NCBI GenBank assembly: GCA_019915015.1
Contig: JAHBBC010000003.1
Location: 2,108,001 to 2,172,000 of the forward strand
Direction of reading: 5' to 3'
DNA length: 64,000 bases
Origin: Auriscalpium vulgare
Taxonomy: Eukaryota; Basidiomycota; Agaricomycetes; Russulales; Auriscalpiaceae
Part shown: one piece after another, positions 22,295-34,202 of the stretch
Numbering within the stretch: the first letter of the stretch is position 1
How the letters are laid out: each line of letters starts with the position of its first letter
Translations under genes and position numbers: made by a program
Notes under the pieces: model-generated
The model's database searches: none
What the model saw: the letters and a program-made list of their open reading frames with translations, nothing else
Told to the model about the DNA's origin: nothing

Positions 22295-22575
22295 ATTTCA
22301 CATATGCCTCCTTGTTTGACACTCTTGACCATTACATTAGTTTACCTGAATAAGTTCAGCACACCACGCGCATACGATGTACATCAAATTGAACCGTTCG
22401 TTGGAATTTCCGACCTTAAATTGACAAAAGTGTTGGGTCAGACTGCTTCAATGCGGCCGTGCTGCGAACGTTCTCCTGTCCCTGGACACCGCGATCGCTC
22501 ACCAACGACTTCGCATTGGCGGGCCCGGGGGCGACCGCAAATGATCTGGTGGTGTCGAGGCGGTGCTTCTGGGGA
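22295..22575 (+). repeat. Relic of a FunK1 unit 3' end and spacer
   Basis: The sequence matches, with many changes, the last codons, 3' UTR and spacer of the FunK1 units. The segment from about 22298 corresponds to the TFTYDSLFHILDHYIS region, followed by the shared block around 22355-22385 and the spacer. The reading frame is degenerate. It indicates that the FunK1 array once extended past 20 kb. Confidence 0.6.
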
Positions 22576-22840
22576 CCTGGCCATGGACCGCACCAGTTTC
22601 ATGACCCATGTCCGTGAGCGCTGAAGCGTCGACAAGTCATGACAGTCATCTAGCATCAGCCAGCGCGCTCAGTCTGCCTGCCGTGACAGCACGAAATCAG
22701 CCAATCTCTTTGCATCAAGCTATCAAGACAACTCTGCAACTACTGTACATACAACAAACAGGAATACTTCTTATTTACCCTGACTTGATTTGGCTGCGAC
22801 GCTTCATTATCGTAGACCTTCATTCATATTGCTTCCACCA

Positions 22841-25800
22841 TCACTTGGCAACATCGTACGCGATGCGCGCGCCGGTCCAGGCGTAAGGATAGTTGCGCTG
22901 GTAGTAGTTGCGCAGCGTGCGCCGCTCGGCGAGACGAGGGATCGTGGCGTACGATCCACCGATCTACAGACACCATGAATCAGCGTCGTTCGCAGATCAT
23001 AAACCTTTGCAAACGCACCACAACATTGTGATGGGTGTCGAAGAAGTCCATCGAGTACCCGGGGTACAATACGGACGGCTCGAACCCGTCATACTTATCG
23101 AACACAGTCGACGTCCACTCCCAGACGCCGCCGTTGTGTCCTCGCCCCCCATCGGCCTCCCCGCCCGTCGTAGCCCTGCAAACCCAGACATAAGTTCGAG
23201 CATCTTTCAAGACAACCGGGAACGCACGGCGTAGGGTGCCAGTTCCTAAATGCGATGTTTCTGCCGCCTTCATATCCACACTCGAACTTGTCGTAGAACA
23301 GGCGAAGCTCCGGCTCGGTCGGAATACGACCTCCCTTGACGCTCGCATAGGTAGACAGAGAGTTGTAGTCCGCGACGACGGGCCACCTTTTCGCGATCTT
23401 CATAGGGATGGGGCCATGCATAGTGCGCACCTACGTCTGCGTCAAAACACAACACCCAATCACAGTGGACAGCAATAACAGCTCACCATGATCTCGCCAT
23501 CCCGCTCAACCCACGACTTGGGCATCGGCACCGTGCCCTTCCCGTCGCCGCTCCAAAACTTGTAGAACTCACCATTGGTCACGGGGCGCCACTCGATGCG
23601 GAACTCGCCCACGTCCACCGCGCGCTTGGGGTGCTCGTTGTCCCACCCGAACTCAACGTCCTTCACATCAAGCGCCTTATCGGGCTCCTCGTCCTGCAGT
23701 TCCGGATCGTCGTGGCCCAGAGTGACAGTGGCGGGGCCGAGCGTGACGGTGGGCGTGGCGGGGAGCGCCTGGCACTCCCAGGTTTCGAAGAGGGCCTCCC
23801 ATGGCGGCAAGGTAAAGCCCGAGTCGGAAGGTGAGATTGTGCCTGTGCCCGCGCGCTGAAGAAGCATATACAGCAACGTCTAAAAATTACAAAGGTCAGA
23901 CCAAGAATCGACATAGGGACTTTGACAGCGTGCACAAACCTCGGCATGGAACCCCTCATGCTCGAGGGTCAGGAACAACACGCGCGCCATCTTGCGCGTG
24001 AGGGGCTTCCTGCCCGATTCGATGTCGTCGTAGAGGCTGCGCAACCTCTGGCGAACGCGCGTCTGGAAGTCCATGATCGCCGACAGCGCCGGCCAATCGT
24101 CATCCTTCTCGGGCACTTCAGAATGCGGCTAAATAATCCGAGGCCGTTAATGAGTGTGTATCGTTGGTGAAGACAGGACGTACATGGCACTCTGTAGGAT
24201 CGTCAACGTTGGGATCGATGCCGCGCTGGAGGTAATTAGTTAGCACGGTCAATCGGTGCAACGGTCGCGACCAGGCGGCAGCTCACCTCGAAGATAAACT
24301 AGAGAATTGGAACGCTCAGTTCAATACCTATCGCACGCAAACAGACCCGCTGGAACACAAACCTTGAACGCATCGGGCTCAGTATGCGGCTCTTTCAGCA
24401 GCCTCGACAAATGAATGTCCAGAAATGTCGGGATATGACCTGTGTAGAACAGACAAATATGGCGTAGGTCAATCGGCTTCTGGAACATCATCGAGTTCGG
24501 GATCATCTTGCGGGTGATGAAGTCCCACGCGGCCCACATGTCCTGGAAGTCCTGGAACGAAGGGACGCCGAAGGGCGTGCTCGTCAGGGACGACGGCGGC
24601 GAGCGCAGGCGCGGGAAGGCAAACACGGGCCGCTCTAACAGCCAGAGAGAGTACCCCGTGGCCGCATCCGTCCAGCGCTGGATGGGGCGCAAATTCGCGT
24701 CAATGAACAGCGTGTGTGCGTCCTGCTCTGAGAACTAGCAAAGGTGGCAGATGATCAGATGAACGTGAGACCACGGAGTGCAATGCAGCTGCGTACCTTG
24801 TGCGACACCTCCACATTCACGAGCTCGTCCGCAAGGAATGAGAACTCCTCGCCGGTCTTGGGATCGCGCACCGTCTGCGCGCCTTTCGACCTGTAGAACG
24901 CCTCATGGCGGCCTATTCCCAGCTCGTCAGCACCCCATCTTCAGGAACAACCCATGGCACCCATTTCAGAAGGACTTACGTTCGGCGTCGTTGTACCTCC
25001 CCACATACTCCCACTTGTCCTCCGCAAAGAGGTCCTCGTCGCCAAGCGCCCGGCCCGCGCCTTTCAGTCCATTCATTATGAAGCGGCGCGTGATGCCCTT
25101 GCGGTCGTCGTACGCGCGCTCGATGCGGGCACCGTCCAGCCCGTGGTCGAGGCCGAGCAGGAGCGTGTCCTGGGAGCCCGCGCGCAGCGGAAGGCCGCGG
25201 AGGAAGGCCGCGTCCGCGCCGCGCGCAAAGTTCCCCAGCGACGAGCCGAGGAAGAGGATGTGCATCGGCGTGGGCGCGAGCGCCGTGTCGGGCGTCGAGG
25301 CCGCCGTCTCGACTGAGTCGTGCTCGGAGCCGCTCGAGTGCGAGGGCGCGCTGTCCCTGCTGTCCGCAGAGCGGTGCCTGAAGCTGGGCGTCAGGGACGC
25401 GTCGGCCGGGATGCCCGCCACAGCGTCGCGCCCGCGCAGCCCGCCCTCTTCGATGAACTTGAGCCCGCCGTCGTACGTGCCCCACATCCCCTTTGCGGCG
25501 ACCTTGCCCTCGAGCTCGGGGCCGACGGAGGACGTTGCGAGCTGGTCCAACGTACGTTGGAGCTCGCGCTGCTCGAGATCGAGCGCGTAGTAGGTGATCG
25601 GGGCGGGCGTCATGGCTTCGGGAACGAGCTTGGAAAGTGCTGATAGTACGTGCGAGGTCTTGCGCAGCGATCTGGCAAGGATAATTTGGTGTCAGAGATG
25701 TAATATATAGTTTGAGAGGACATAGCGAAGGGGAAACGGGCTGTAGGAGATAACATGATCCGAGAGAATGATGGCATGAGGCCTCGTGAATAATAGCGCG

Positions 25801-26297
25801 CGAGGTGGAGGTGTGACAGACATCGCGTCTCGAAAACATACGAAGTCCGCGAGCCTAATAAGAACGGCGCAAAGAACCCAGTGACATAATGGTGAGAATA
25901 GATTCGGCAAGGTGTGTCTGGCAAAGAGCGCGGAAGTCTCCGGAAAAATCAAACGACGCAAAGACATGTGCAAGACTCACCCAGCACCAAGCTCGACGAC
26001 AACACTCTCAGCAGGGAGTGCGTCGTCATCGCGCGTATGCATGATGTCGACGATCTGCGAGACGTGATTCTTGAGGATGTTCTCCTCCGCAGTGAAGAGA
26101 TAATATTCGTCGGCCTCGGTGGTAATGTCGTCGTAGATCCGGAGGCCCTGCTCATCGTAGAGCAACAGAGTGGGCAGCTTACGCTGCCCCTCAGGGCGTC
26201 CGAGACCCGCGAGGATCTCGCTGCGGATGTCGGCCTCCCCGTTGTCGGAGGTGTCGTTGACGCGGACGTCCACAATTTGGACCGTGGATGCAGACAT
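22841..26297 (-). CDS. egt1: Ergothioneine biosynthesis protein Egt1 (methyltransferase plus sulfoxide synthase)
   Basis: A multi-exon minus-strand gene starts at the ATG at 26297 (MSASTVQIVDVRVNDTSDN) and ends at a TGA at 22841-22843. The N-terminal part is an EgtD-like SAM methyltransferase (IYDDITTEADEYYLFTAEE, VVELGAGS, FLGSSLGNF, LGLDHGLDGARIERAYDD), which makes hercynine from histidine. The middle is an EgtB/DinB-like iron-binding domain with the HX3HXE motif in LEHEGFHAE. The C-terminus is a formylglycine-generating-enzyme-like fold (GGRIPTEPELRLFYD, GGVWEWTSTVFDKYDG, GARIAYDVAK). Together they attach cysteine to hercynine as a sulfoxide. The first intron (25672-25980) is about 309 bp, much longer than the others. 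An intact cytosolic enzyme is expected. Confidence 0.9.
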
Positions 26298-28110
26298 GGT
26301 TGGCGGGGGTAGCTGGTGACAATTGAGCTGCGACAACAGACCTATAAGTACCAAAATGGTATGCTCCGGTGCGAGCGATTTGGAGAGAGGTTGCGCATGA
26401 CATCAGCTGGAGAATGACTAAGCGCCAAACATTAGCGCCGGGATGCCGCCGACAAGGAAGGCGGGGCCTGAGTCGGGTTGAAGAACCGATGGTATATTGC
26501 TGACTGAGCAACAACGCTGCTTGATCAGAATTGCTCGGGGATACGAGGGCAGATGAGTGCAGTCTGCGCGGCAAAGTGAGAGTCATACAAAGACGCGAAG
26601 GAGCAAGGAACGCACAATTCCATCCCCAGTCAGCACCTGATCCCGCCCTCGACATCGGCATCCATCAGAAAGTCCACCGTGCGTCCGATCGATGCGCAAT
26701 TCGCCGCGTCCAGCCCCCTCGCGCGGCTATTCATGAGATCGAGAGGGACACGGGTTTGCCTCCGTCTCCCAGCGGCCACGGCAGCATGACGAAGGGGGCA
26801 GGAATGCGCGCCTTGGGGGGCGGCACGGGGACAGGCAATGAAGCCACGAACACCATGAGACAAGCGGCAAAGTACGGCGTCCGATGCTCCGGGCTCCATA
26901 TGCCCACTGAACGTAATGGTGGGCGCGTCTTGAGCGGCATGCGGACGTGTGACAGCGACGGGCATATGCGAAGACTTGGGGGCGAACGTGGAGGGATAAT
27001 AAAAGACACGTTGGTTGAGAGGCGCACGCGCCTAGCGAGGAAGGCACCGTGCCGCGGTGGGAGTCGATGTACGTCTAGTCAGCACACACACGCAACAGGA
27101 AAGAGCCTGCATTGTGCAATGAGGTGAGCGCAGGCGCAGAGCGACCCCAGGCGGATGCGGGGATGATGGGATGATGGGGGCAGAGGCAAACCAGTTGTTG
27201 GCCAGAGGGGCATCGTATTTATGTGGGTGAGCGGGCGATGGCGCAATCCCCGCGCAATCTCTGCACGCAAGTTCAGGATCGCAACATGTCGCCAAGTCAC
27301 ATGCAAAATATCCCGATCGTGACTGTTGTTGGGACGTAATGCAGCAAGGTCCGGCATCTGGCAAAGATAGGTAGCGCAGATACCAAGGGGCGCTACACCC
27401 ATGGCTCAAGAACATGCTGTCAAAGGCCGTCAGTGGCTGACCACGTCTGGCTAGATAGGACCATTGTCAACGGATATATTGCAAAACTGATATTGAAACG
27501 CCGCCTGCTGCGGTCCACCAGAGTATGGAGCAACAAGCCACTTGCGGTCACTAGGGGCGCTGTGGCCGTGAAGTTTCGAGATGGCAAAGCGATGAGGCAG
27601 GAAAGGAAGTACGTCGCACCTTGACAATGCTATGACACGCATTATCGTTGTAAAATCGGCATCAGAAGCGGTGTCGCATCTACCCGAGGTCCAGCCCCCA
27701 GATCAAAGCCGGACACGTGGTCGACAATGTCACTCCGGATCTCCACATGCGAGAACAGCGTGTTATTGACCGCTCGACTCCTTTGCCTCCCAATTCTCTG
27801 TCTGAGAGCACGTCCGTCAAGTTCAATGCATCTGGTGCGAGAACAGCTAAGGTGTGGCTGAGCCGCGCTAAGGTGTGCTCGAGATGTGCTACGGTGTGGT
27901 CACGCTGCGCTACGGTGTGGCTGAGCCCGCTACGGTTTGGTTGAGATGTGCTACGGTGCAGTCGAGATCACACGCTACGGTGTGGCTGAGCGGCACCACG
28001 GTCTGCTCCTCCAGGTGCGCTATGACCCACGGCCTGCGCACCCATTGCCGTCTCGCACGTGTTGAGGGCAGCCTGCGAGCAAGTAGACCCCGGCCCGCCT
28101 AGCCAATCAC
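26298..28110. other. Gene-poor region
   Basis: No gene can be supported. A minus-strand frame at 26731-27027 with a hydrophobic patch is noted, but it has no recognisable family and no convincing splice partners. The far end holds the minisatellite described separately. Confidence 0.4.
27845..28010 (+). repeat. Degenerate minisatellite, about 17-24 bp period
   Basis: About seven imperfect repeats of a unit centred on GCTACGGTGTGGCTGAG occur in tandem, with variants such as GCTAAGGTGTGCTCGAG. Unit length varies and the array does not keep a reading frame. No function is evident. Confidence 0.7.
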
Positions 28111-28313
28111 AATCGTACGTTAGAGATAACGTACTAGTGTTAACGCGTCCCCGTATTTCTGAGCTGCTTGCATGCCGGTGATGGAAATGCTATCCATGAT
28201 ACCGGCTAAGTTGTCCATTTTGCTGAGTAGTCTTTTGGAGGAGTACAAGGATAATAGGAGAGGAGGATAAGGATGCAACCCGCGAATCCTAACCCTAGGA
28301 GCGGTGGCTGTGC

Positions 28314-28390
28314 GCACATAAGCGCTGGGGTACAAATCTTGTGATGTCGACTGTCGACATCACAAGATTTGTACCCCAGCGCTTATGTGC
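28314..28390. repeat. Perfect palindrome, 38-bp arms with a 1-base centre
   Basis: Bases 28314-28351 are the exact reverse complement of 28353-28390, with a single T at 28352 between them. Matching stops at both outer ends. A minus-strand ORF begins just left of it (ATG at 28218, MDNLAGIMDSISITGMQAA), but it is too short to assign. Such near-perfect hairpins mark either the ends of small fold-back elements or repair-generated inversions. Confidence 0.9.
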
Positions 28391-29285
28391 ACATGTCGAG
28401 ATCTCCCTATTTAGAATTTAGCGTTGTCTCCGTTTCCCATCTGGCCACTTCGTCTTTCAGTCATGCCGCACCAATCATCCTGCATCACAACTAATCGCGC
28501 GAACGCGCTCAGCACCTTTCACTTCGGCTTCTCGCTGCTGCTCGACGTCGAGGTGCGCTCTCCGAGGACAAGGCGATGCGATCGCCGCCGGCACAGACAT
28601 CGTGATGCCGGACAACATCGAGGGCACATCGGCGTGGCGAGCCGTCTGCTCGCACGCTGGAGCGGTAAGCCGAAGCGCTTTTTGACGAGTGGGGGAGACG
28701 GGCGCGTGGGCTGCGGGGTAACTGAGTCGTGTTTCTCAGGTATGTGGTCAGATACCTGAGTGTATGGGCACAGACTGACCTAATCTCTCTATATCGTCGT
28801 CCGATATGTTCAGATTGCCCCACGATCATGGCCGGAGTCACACAAAATGCTCAAACGGTTAGCCAAGGCGAGTGTTACTTGCTATACAGGCTGTTTGACC
28901 ATAGCACCCGCATGTCCGCACGTATGGCACGCCCGCGCTGTCTGATGAATGAGGCATTAAGGTGCGCTACGTTTGTCTGCTGACGCCCTGCTGTGCTAAT
29001 ACTGCCCTTGCCTCGCAGCCCAGGGCGTGCGCTGTGTGTCTTGAAAGACAGGCGCGCGGACACGCACGAGGCCGGCGACAGGGCAGTCGAGAGAACCTGC
29101 GTTTTTCTTCGCGGACGTGGCCGAGTGGACGCCTCATTCAGCGGACAGTGAGCGCGCTGGACGGGCTTGACCGTGTTGCGGAGGCGGCGCATACGACGAC
29201 GCCGACAGCGCCAGCACCAGTGAGTCTACACAGCAACTCCCGGCGCTGTCCAAAAGCTCATACTGCGCGGGTCTAGCGCGATTTC
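28391..29285. other. Degenerate region without a supported gene
   Basis: A plus-strand fragment near 28580-28660 reads GDAIAAGTDIVMPDNIEG, faintly like a glycoside hydrolase family 3 segment, but no flanking domain parts are visible. The remaining ORFs are short and show no family. Confidence 0.25.
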
Positions 29286-30474
29286 AGGCAGTACAGGCCC
29301 GCTCATACCCTCAGCCAACGTCTGCAACATCGGCGCCGGCTTCACGGGGGTATCTACCGCATATCATCTTGAGCAGACGCGAACACGACTGCGCTCAACG
29401 TAGCCGTTCTCGAGGCGCGCGATTCCTGTCAGCGGTGCCGTCTATCCGTGTTGCTCTCGGACATATGTTGAGGGCTGTCATTTTGTGCAGGCTCGGGAGC
29501 TACGGGTGCGTCGCGGTTTTGCTTGGATAGCGAAGACTTTGAATTTGACGAAGTGCGAATGATCGCGCGCATGTCGCAACGGTGGACAGCTCGCTCCACA
29601 CAGTTTCGGCGAGTTCCAGTCAAATGTAGAGAAATTCGGGATCTACGACGCGATACGCGCTGTCGACATCGAAGAGCACGTCTATCGCGAACTCTCACGT
29701 ATCGTGGAGAATGGGAACCTGGCGGGCAAGGTCGATTTCGAGCCGGCCGGACGCACAGCGCTCGTGTTCACGGAGAAGGAGGTCGACAGTGCACGGGAGA
29801 ACTACGAGGCAGCAAAGGCGGCTGTAGTGAATTTGTCTGCGGTGCAGTGGCTAGACAAGGACACTGTTGAGAAGGTGAGAGCCGATTTTTCGACCAATAT
29901 ATTGTCGTGCTGAGACAAGATAGACATATGGCGCGTCACACCGGCCGTGCGCATGCCTGCAAGCAAAGTATGGCCCTTGAAGCTCGTCACACAACTCTAC
30001 TACCTCGCCGCCAACGCTACACCCTCATTCACCCTCCACCTCCACACGCGCACCCCGGTCACCTCGATCACACCCCTCAACTCCTCCGGGTCCCCAAGAT
30101 GGACCCTCCACATGCCCCGCGGCGCGCTATCTTGCTGCTACGTTGTGCACGCGACCAACGCGTACGCCTCGCACCTCCTCCCGCAGCTCACCGGGCGGGC
30201 CGGCATCGTGCCCACGCGCTCGCAGGTCGTCGCCATGCGCGCGGACGCGCCGCTCTCGCGCTCTGGCTTCGTAGCGAATCAGGGCTACGAGTACTGGCTG
30301 CCGCGCCCCGTGCGCGACGGGGACGCGGATGCGCGGCCACTGGTGATCCTGGGCGGGCGCGAGGCGTTGCCGGGGAAGGAGATGGGCGAGGCGGACGACG
30401 GTCACGCGCAGGGTACTTGGAGAGCGGTACGTGGCGGCGACGGTAAGCAGTCAATCATCCAGCATCTCGTATGA
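29286..30474 (+). pseudogene. FAD-dependent (DAO-type) oxidoreductase relic
   Basis: Parts of a DAO-fold oxidoreductase appear in order but in different frames. First comes the dinucleotide-binding start (ANVCNIGAGFTGVSTAYHLE), then after a frame change NVAVLEARDSC. Next are RNGGQLAPHSFGEFQSNVEK, a helical segment (ARENYEAAKAAVVNL), SKVWPLKLVTQLYYLAA, a central sheet (VVHATNAYASHLLPQL, GIVPTRSQVVAMRADAP) and LVILGGREALPGKEMGEADD. No acceptor AG is found where an intron would be needed before RNGG, the N-terminal frame is broken, and the usual C-terminal third is missing. Enzymes of this family oxidise amines or amino acids using FAD. This copy looks non-functional. Confidence 0.6.
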
Positions 30475-30544
30475 TGTTTCAGATTGAGCTTGTTGCCCAG
30501 TTCTTTGTCTCTTTTACGCTGCAGAGCGCCTTGCGCGTGCGCGG

Positions 30545-30900
30545 CCCCCAGCACGTACGCTGCTCGCGGCCACCGCGGGCACAACCGCGGGCACAACCGC
30601 GGTGTTCTCATGTGCGGGGCACAAGGAGTGGCGCTTCCTAACTGAAGTCCCTCGCTTCCTGCACCCCGTGCTCCCGTTCCCGCACGTCCTCGCTGCGCAG
30701 TCGCTCGTCGTTCTGCACAGCGCGCGGCCAGGGGCCTGGCACGCGCTGCTCATCCGCCCGCGGCCTGCGGCGCTGCTGCTCGTCGCCGCGCCCGCGGTGT
30801 GGTATGCCGCGCGCGCGCAGGCAACCGCGCAGATAGACGTGCTAGCGTACCTGCGCGGGCTGTGAAGTGTGGGCGCGCTTGGGTGCGAGCCGCCGCTGCA
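30545..30900 (+). pseudogene. GPI mannosyltransferase (GT22, PIG-B/Gpi10-like) fragment
   Basis: A frame from about 30545 reads RTLLAATAGTTAGTTAVFSC, then AGHKEWRFL, and after a short insertion HPVLPFPHVLAAQSLVVLHS and AQATAQIDVLAYLRGL before a stop. HKEWRFL...HPVLP is the signature seen in PIG-B/Gpi10, the ER enzyme adding the third mannose of GPI anchors. After the stop the same frame continues SVGALGCEPPLQ, resembling the family's CEPPL motif with the segment in between lost. A 12-bp tandem duplication lies upstream. It is a decayed fragment joined closely to the oxidoreductase relic. Confidence 0.5.
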
Positions 30901-32004
30901 GTGAGTACCTTCCTGTCTCCCGCCGACCGCATTCTCTGACACGTCGTGCACCCGACCTGCATTAGGGGACTGACGTCGTGCAGCTTCCACTTCGGACGGG
31001 GGCGCAATCTCCCGTCAGACCCTGCGTTCCACGAGAGCGCCAAGATGCGAGAGGTGAACGAGGCACAGACCGCGGGGTATAAGCCCCGGGCGCAAGTTTT
31101 AATTCACATTTACAATCTAGATTGCTTTCTCCCTATGGGCCGTGCAATACCCATCCTCCATCCCCGTGTCCCTTGCTTCCCTACATTTCATGCAACAGAC
31201 GACCACGGCATTCACGCGGGCTCACATAAGAGCAGTGCGCGAGGCTGCTGGACGAGCTCGACGCGGGCGCTGGAATCGCATTCGACGGCGAGGGTCAAGT
31301 GGCCGGCTTGGCAGAGGATCGCATGCGGGCCACTTTGACAGGAAACGTTGGTGAGCCCGTGATACAACTCTACATGACGAGTTTGTGACTTACAGAGCCC
31401 CGAACGGCTTGAATTGCCACGCGACCGCAGCGAGCACGGCCCCACATCCTCTCGCCGAGGTCTTTCAGCCCGTGCGGACGCCTCCTCGCTCCGCACTCGC
31501 CCAGCTGCACACGAGCGAGACGCTCGCTATGAGCCACGGGGGTCAGATATGTGCGCGGCCCGTAGGGCATGTGGAGGCCCAGAGATGCTGCGGAAGAACC
31601 TGCCCGTCCACCGAGCACAATAGGCATGCGAGACGTACGTATTGTGTCACGCCCGCTGAGCTGACGATCGTGTGGTGCCAAGGCGGTGGGCGCGACATCC
31701 TCCGCAGACATGACCTCCGCCAGGTCAAGCTCACACGACACTTCCCGCCTTACCCTACACATCGCCCTGGGAAACAACAGCATGTGTTCAAACTCAAGGG
31801 TGCATTCCTCCTTACACTGTCAATTCATTCTACTTTCTCATCGCACATGTTCTGCTCTTCAATGCGAAGGCGAGGGTCGCCGTGTCGTTCGTTTTCAACG
31901 GGTACGCGATGAGCCGGTGGCCGAATTGGATTGGTGACATGCGCCGCCATATGATTGCGCAGTAGTCTGCTCACAGAATGTGAACATTTTATATGAATAT
32001 TCAA
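30901..32004. other. Region without a supported gene
   Basis: A minus-strand frame at 31370-31783 (GLHMPYGPRTYLTPVAHSER) is open for about 130 codons but matches no family I recognise, and it has overlapping frames on the plus strand. It may be a decayed exon. Nothing else is supported. Confidence 0.3.
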
Positions 32005-33995
32005 TTAGAACTGAGCTGGATACAGGGTTTGCATGAGTGCAAGGCCGCGCGTCCATGACACTACGAGGTCTGACGGAACAGGGCTTAGGAGCCATGGGGA
32101 CACAAACTGATCCAAATACGAGACAACTTCCTGTGACTGCACGACATCCGCAGGTGGGTCAACAATAACGCTGTTCAGGTGGTCGGGAGGGCCAACTCGA
32201 CCGACCCACGACGTCGCTCCTTCTCGGAGAGGATTGTTGCTCCGCTGGGAGTGCAACAGGTCGTTCTCCCGGAGCCCTGACCAGTCGACGCCGTACATTT
32301 CCAACTCCTCCTCATTCAGCTGCCCATCGTCACTTGATGGCATCAGGTATCCGTTCGGCAGACGGTCTCCGCGAACGCCGTGGACGAGCATGTCAAAGCC
32401 GAACATGTCAGCCGGAGAGCGTCGGGGGCCACGGCCGCGCCGCATTTGAATCTTGTGATTATTCCAGCTCTCGGCAAAGAAGTTGAGTTCGGAATTAACC
32501 AGCGGGAGGAAGAGGTGATGCTGAAGCCATGTGTGGGCCATATTGTTCGCGTCCAGACCGTGGTGAAGTTCGAGCTGGGTGAAGAATTGGGCCCATTTTG
32601 CACCCACTTGGGCCGTTACATCAACCCAGAGGCGCTCAATGCGAACATTATGAATGCTTCTAGAGAATTTTGGGAGCTTCAGTGATACACTCTAATAAAT
32701 AGAAGACAAGAACGCGCCTTCCCCAGATGTAGGAGCCCCGGCGTTGTCCACGAAAATACTCCATCCATGCCGCAACCTCCAGGTTCTCCGTGCCGTGGTC
32801 TCCTCGAAGGCGCGAAGGGACGCCGTACTTTTCGGCACCTGAAAGAAACACAGCGAGCACTGTGGATGCTCGATTGTTGTTGCTGGCTCGGAGAGCCACG
32901 ACAAGGTGGGAATAGCCATCGATGAACCCATGAATGACAATTCGCCAGCGGATCAATCCTTTGCAGATGCGTTCCCAATAAATATCATATGGATCGTGGA
33001 AAAAATTAATCACTCACCGTGCTGGCCGTCATGGTGCCATAACGCGTTGGGCCCAGCTACGCGGTACTCGCGTCGACCGATGGTAATGCGTTGGAATACG
33101 CGCTGCACAGGACTGATCCGCATCAGAGAGGCTTGGACCCGTCGGCGGGGGACCCGGTGACCAAGCTGGCGTAGCCCGTCCAGCATACTCAAACCTGCAT
33201 TTTGATAATGGAGGCGTAGGTCGTAAATGAGTTGGTCCAGGTCGTCGTCGCTGATGCTGGACTGTGGGCGCGTATAGGACGTGACCCTGAGGTCTGGCAC
33301 AGGCGCGTCATCGCCGCCATGAGCAGAATCTAGAATAGATTTGGTAAATGGGTCAGCAGTAGACAATGAGAACGAGGATCACCTGGAAGTTCATCCCCAG
33401 CCTGACCCGGCGTCGTCTCCAATGCCTCTAATTCTTCCACCTCCTGCCTGTCCACATTTGACCCCGACGACGAAGCGAATGGGTTCTCCTGAGGCTGAGC
33501 GATCCCGTACTCCAGAAGTTCATGCCGCACAGTTGTGCGGCCGATACCCAGGTAATCTGCGATCCCTTCAGTGGTACGATGTCGATAGGCCCAGCGAAGC
33601 CATTCTGGGTCAATACGGATGCGAGGGCGGCCCCTGCCCCCGTGATGTACAGTGGTCATGATGATTGGTCTGCCGTGGTGGGATTGATCGAGGACGGTAC
33701 CGTACTGCAAGCGAATGTCATGCCGCATCATGGCAAGACTTTCATTGAGGGTGCCCAGCTCTTGCGGGGGAAAACATTTGCATGCTTTCAAATGAATGAG
33801 TCATCTATGATTGAGGTGCAGCTGGAGACATACCTGAGAGACCAAGTTAGCGTACGCGTCCAGGTCATCGCCCAGCCTTGCTAGCACCGTTGAGTCCGCC
33901 ATAGTTGCCATTGCCTCATTGGTTGCTTGGACATAGTGATGATAGCGCGCACGAAAGGCGTCCAGCAGCTCTGCACTAGGAGGCAGTAGGTCCAT
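32005..33995 (-). CDS. Integrase-core (DDE) protein of a basidiomycete mobile element
   Basis: Minus-strand exons start at the ATG at 33995 (MDLLPPSAELLDAFRARYHH) and end at a TGA near 32005. Exon 1 (33834-33995) leads to LGTLNESLAMMRHDIRLQYG and a helix-turn-helix-like segment (HRTTEGIADYLGIGRTTVRH). The catalytic core follows with GPNALWHHDGQHGLIRWRIV, the first Asp in GFIDGYSHL, the second in RGDHGTEN and the Glu in IRIERLWVDV, so the DDE triad is present. The tail (MFGFDMLVHGVRGDRLPNGY, SNNPLREGATSW) is typical of this family. One intron, near 32650-32710, has a GC donor instead of GT. Integrase-core proteins cut and join DNA. Element ends were not found, and the gene stops about 200 bp from duplicate copy B. 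Confidence 0.8.
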
Positions 33996-34202
33996 AGCGT
34001 AGCCAAGGCTGGTGGTGGGACGAATTGCCTTCACGCGCCTAGCAGGGACTGGCAAGGCACGCCCAGATGCAATTCAGAATGTGCCCAGAGCTGCTCGAAA
34101 CTCCAAAAGCGAAGGATCAGCACTGTGTGAGGGGAGAGTGCAGCCTGAGTGTGGATGGGCGTAAGCGACGAGACGGAAGTCACCAGCCAAGCAGAAGAAG
34201 CA

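Noticed and set aside
24778..25643. Long ORFs on both strands over the Egt1 methyltransferase region
   Set aside because: Only the minus-strand frame encodes the methyltransferase motifs. The others are shadows in a GC-rich exon.
27845..28010. Possible CRISPR-like array
   Set aside because: The genome is eukaryotic, the repeats are imperfect and contiguous, and there are no unique spacers of constant length.
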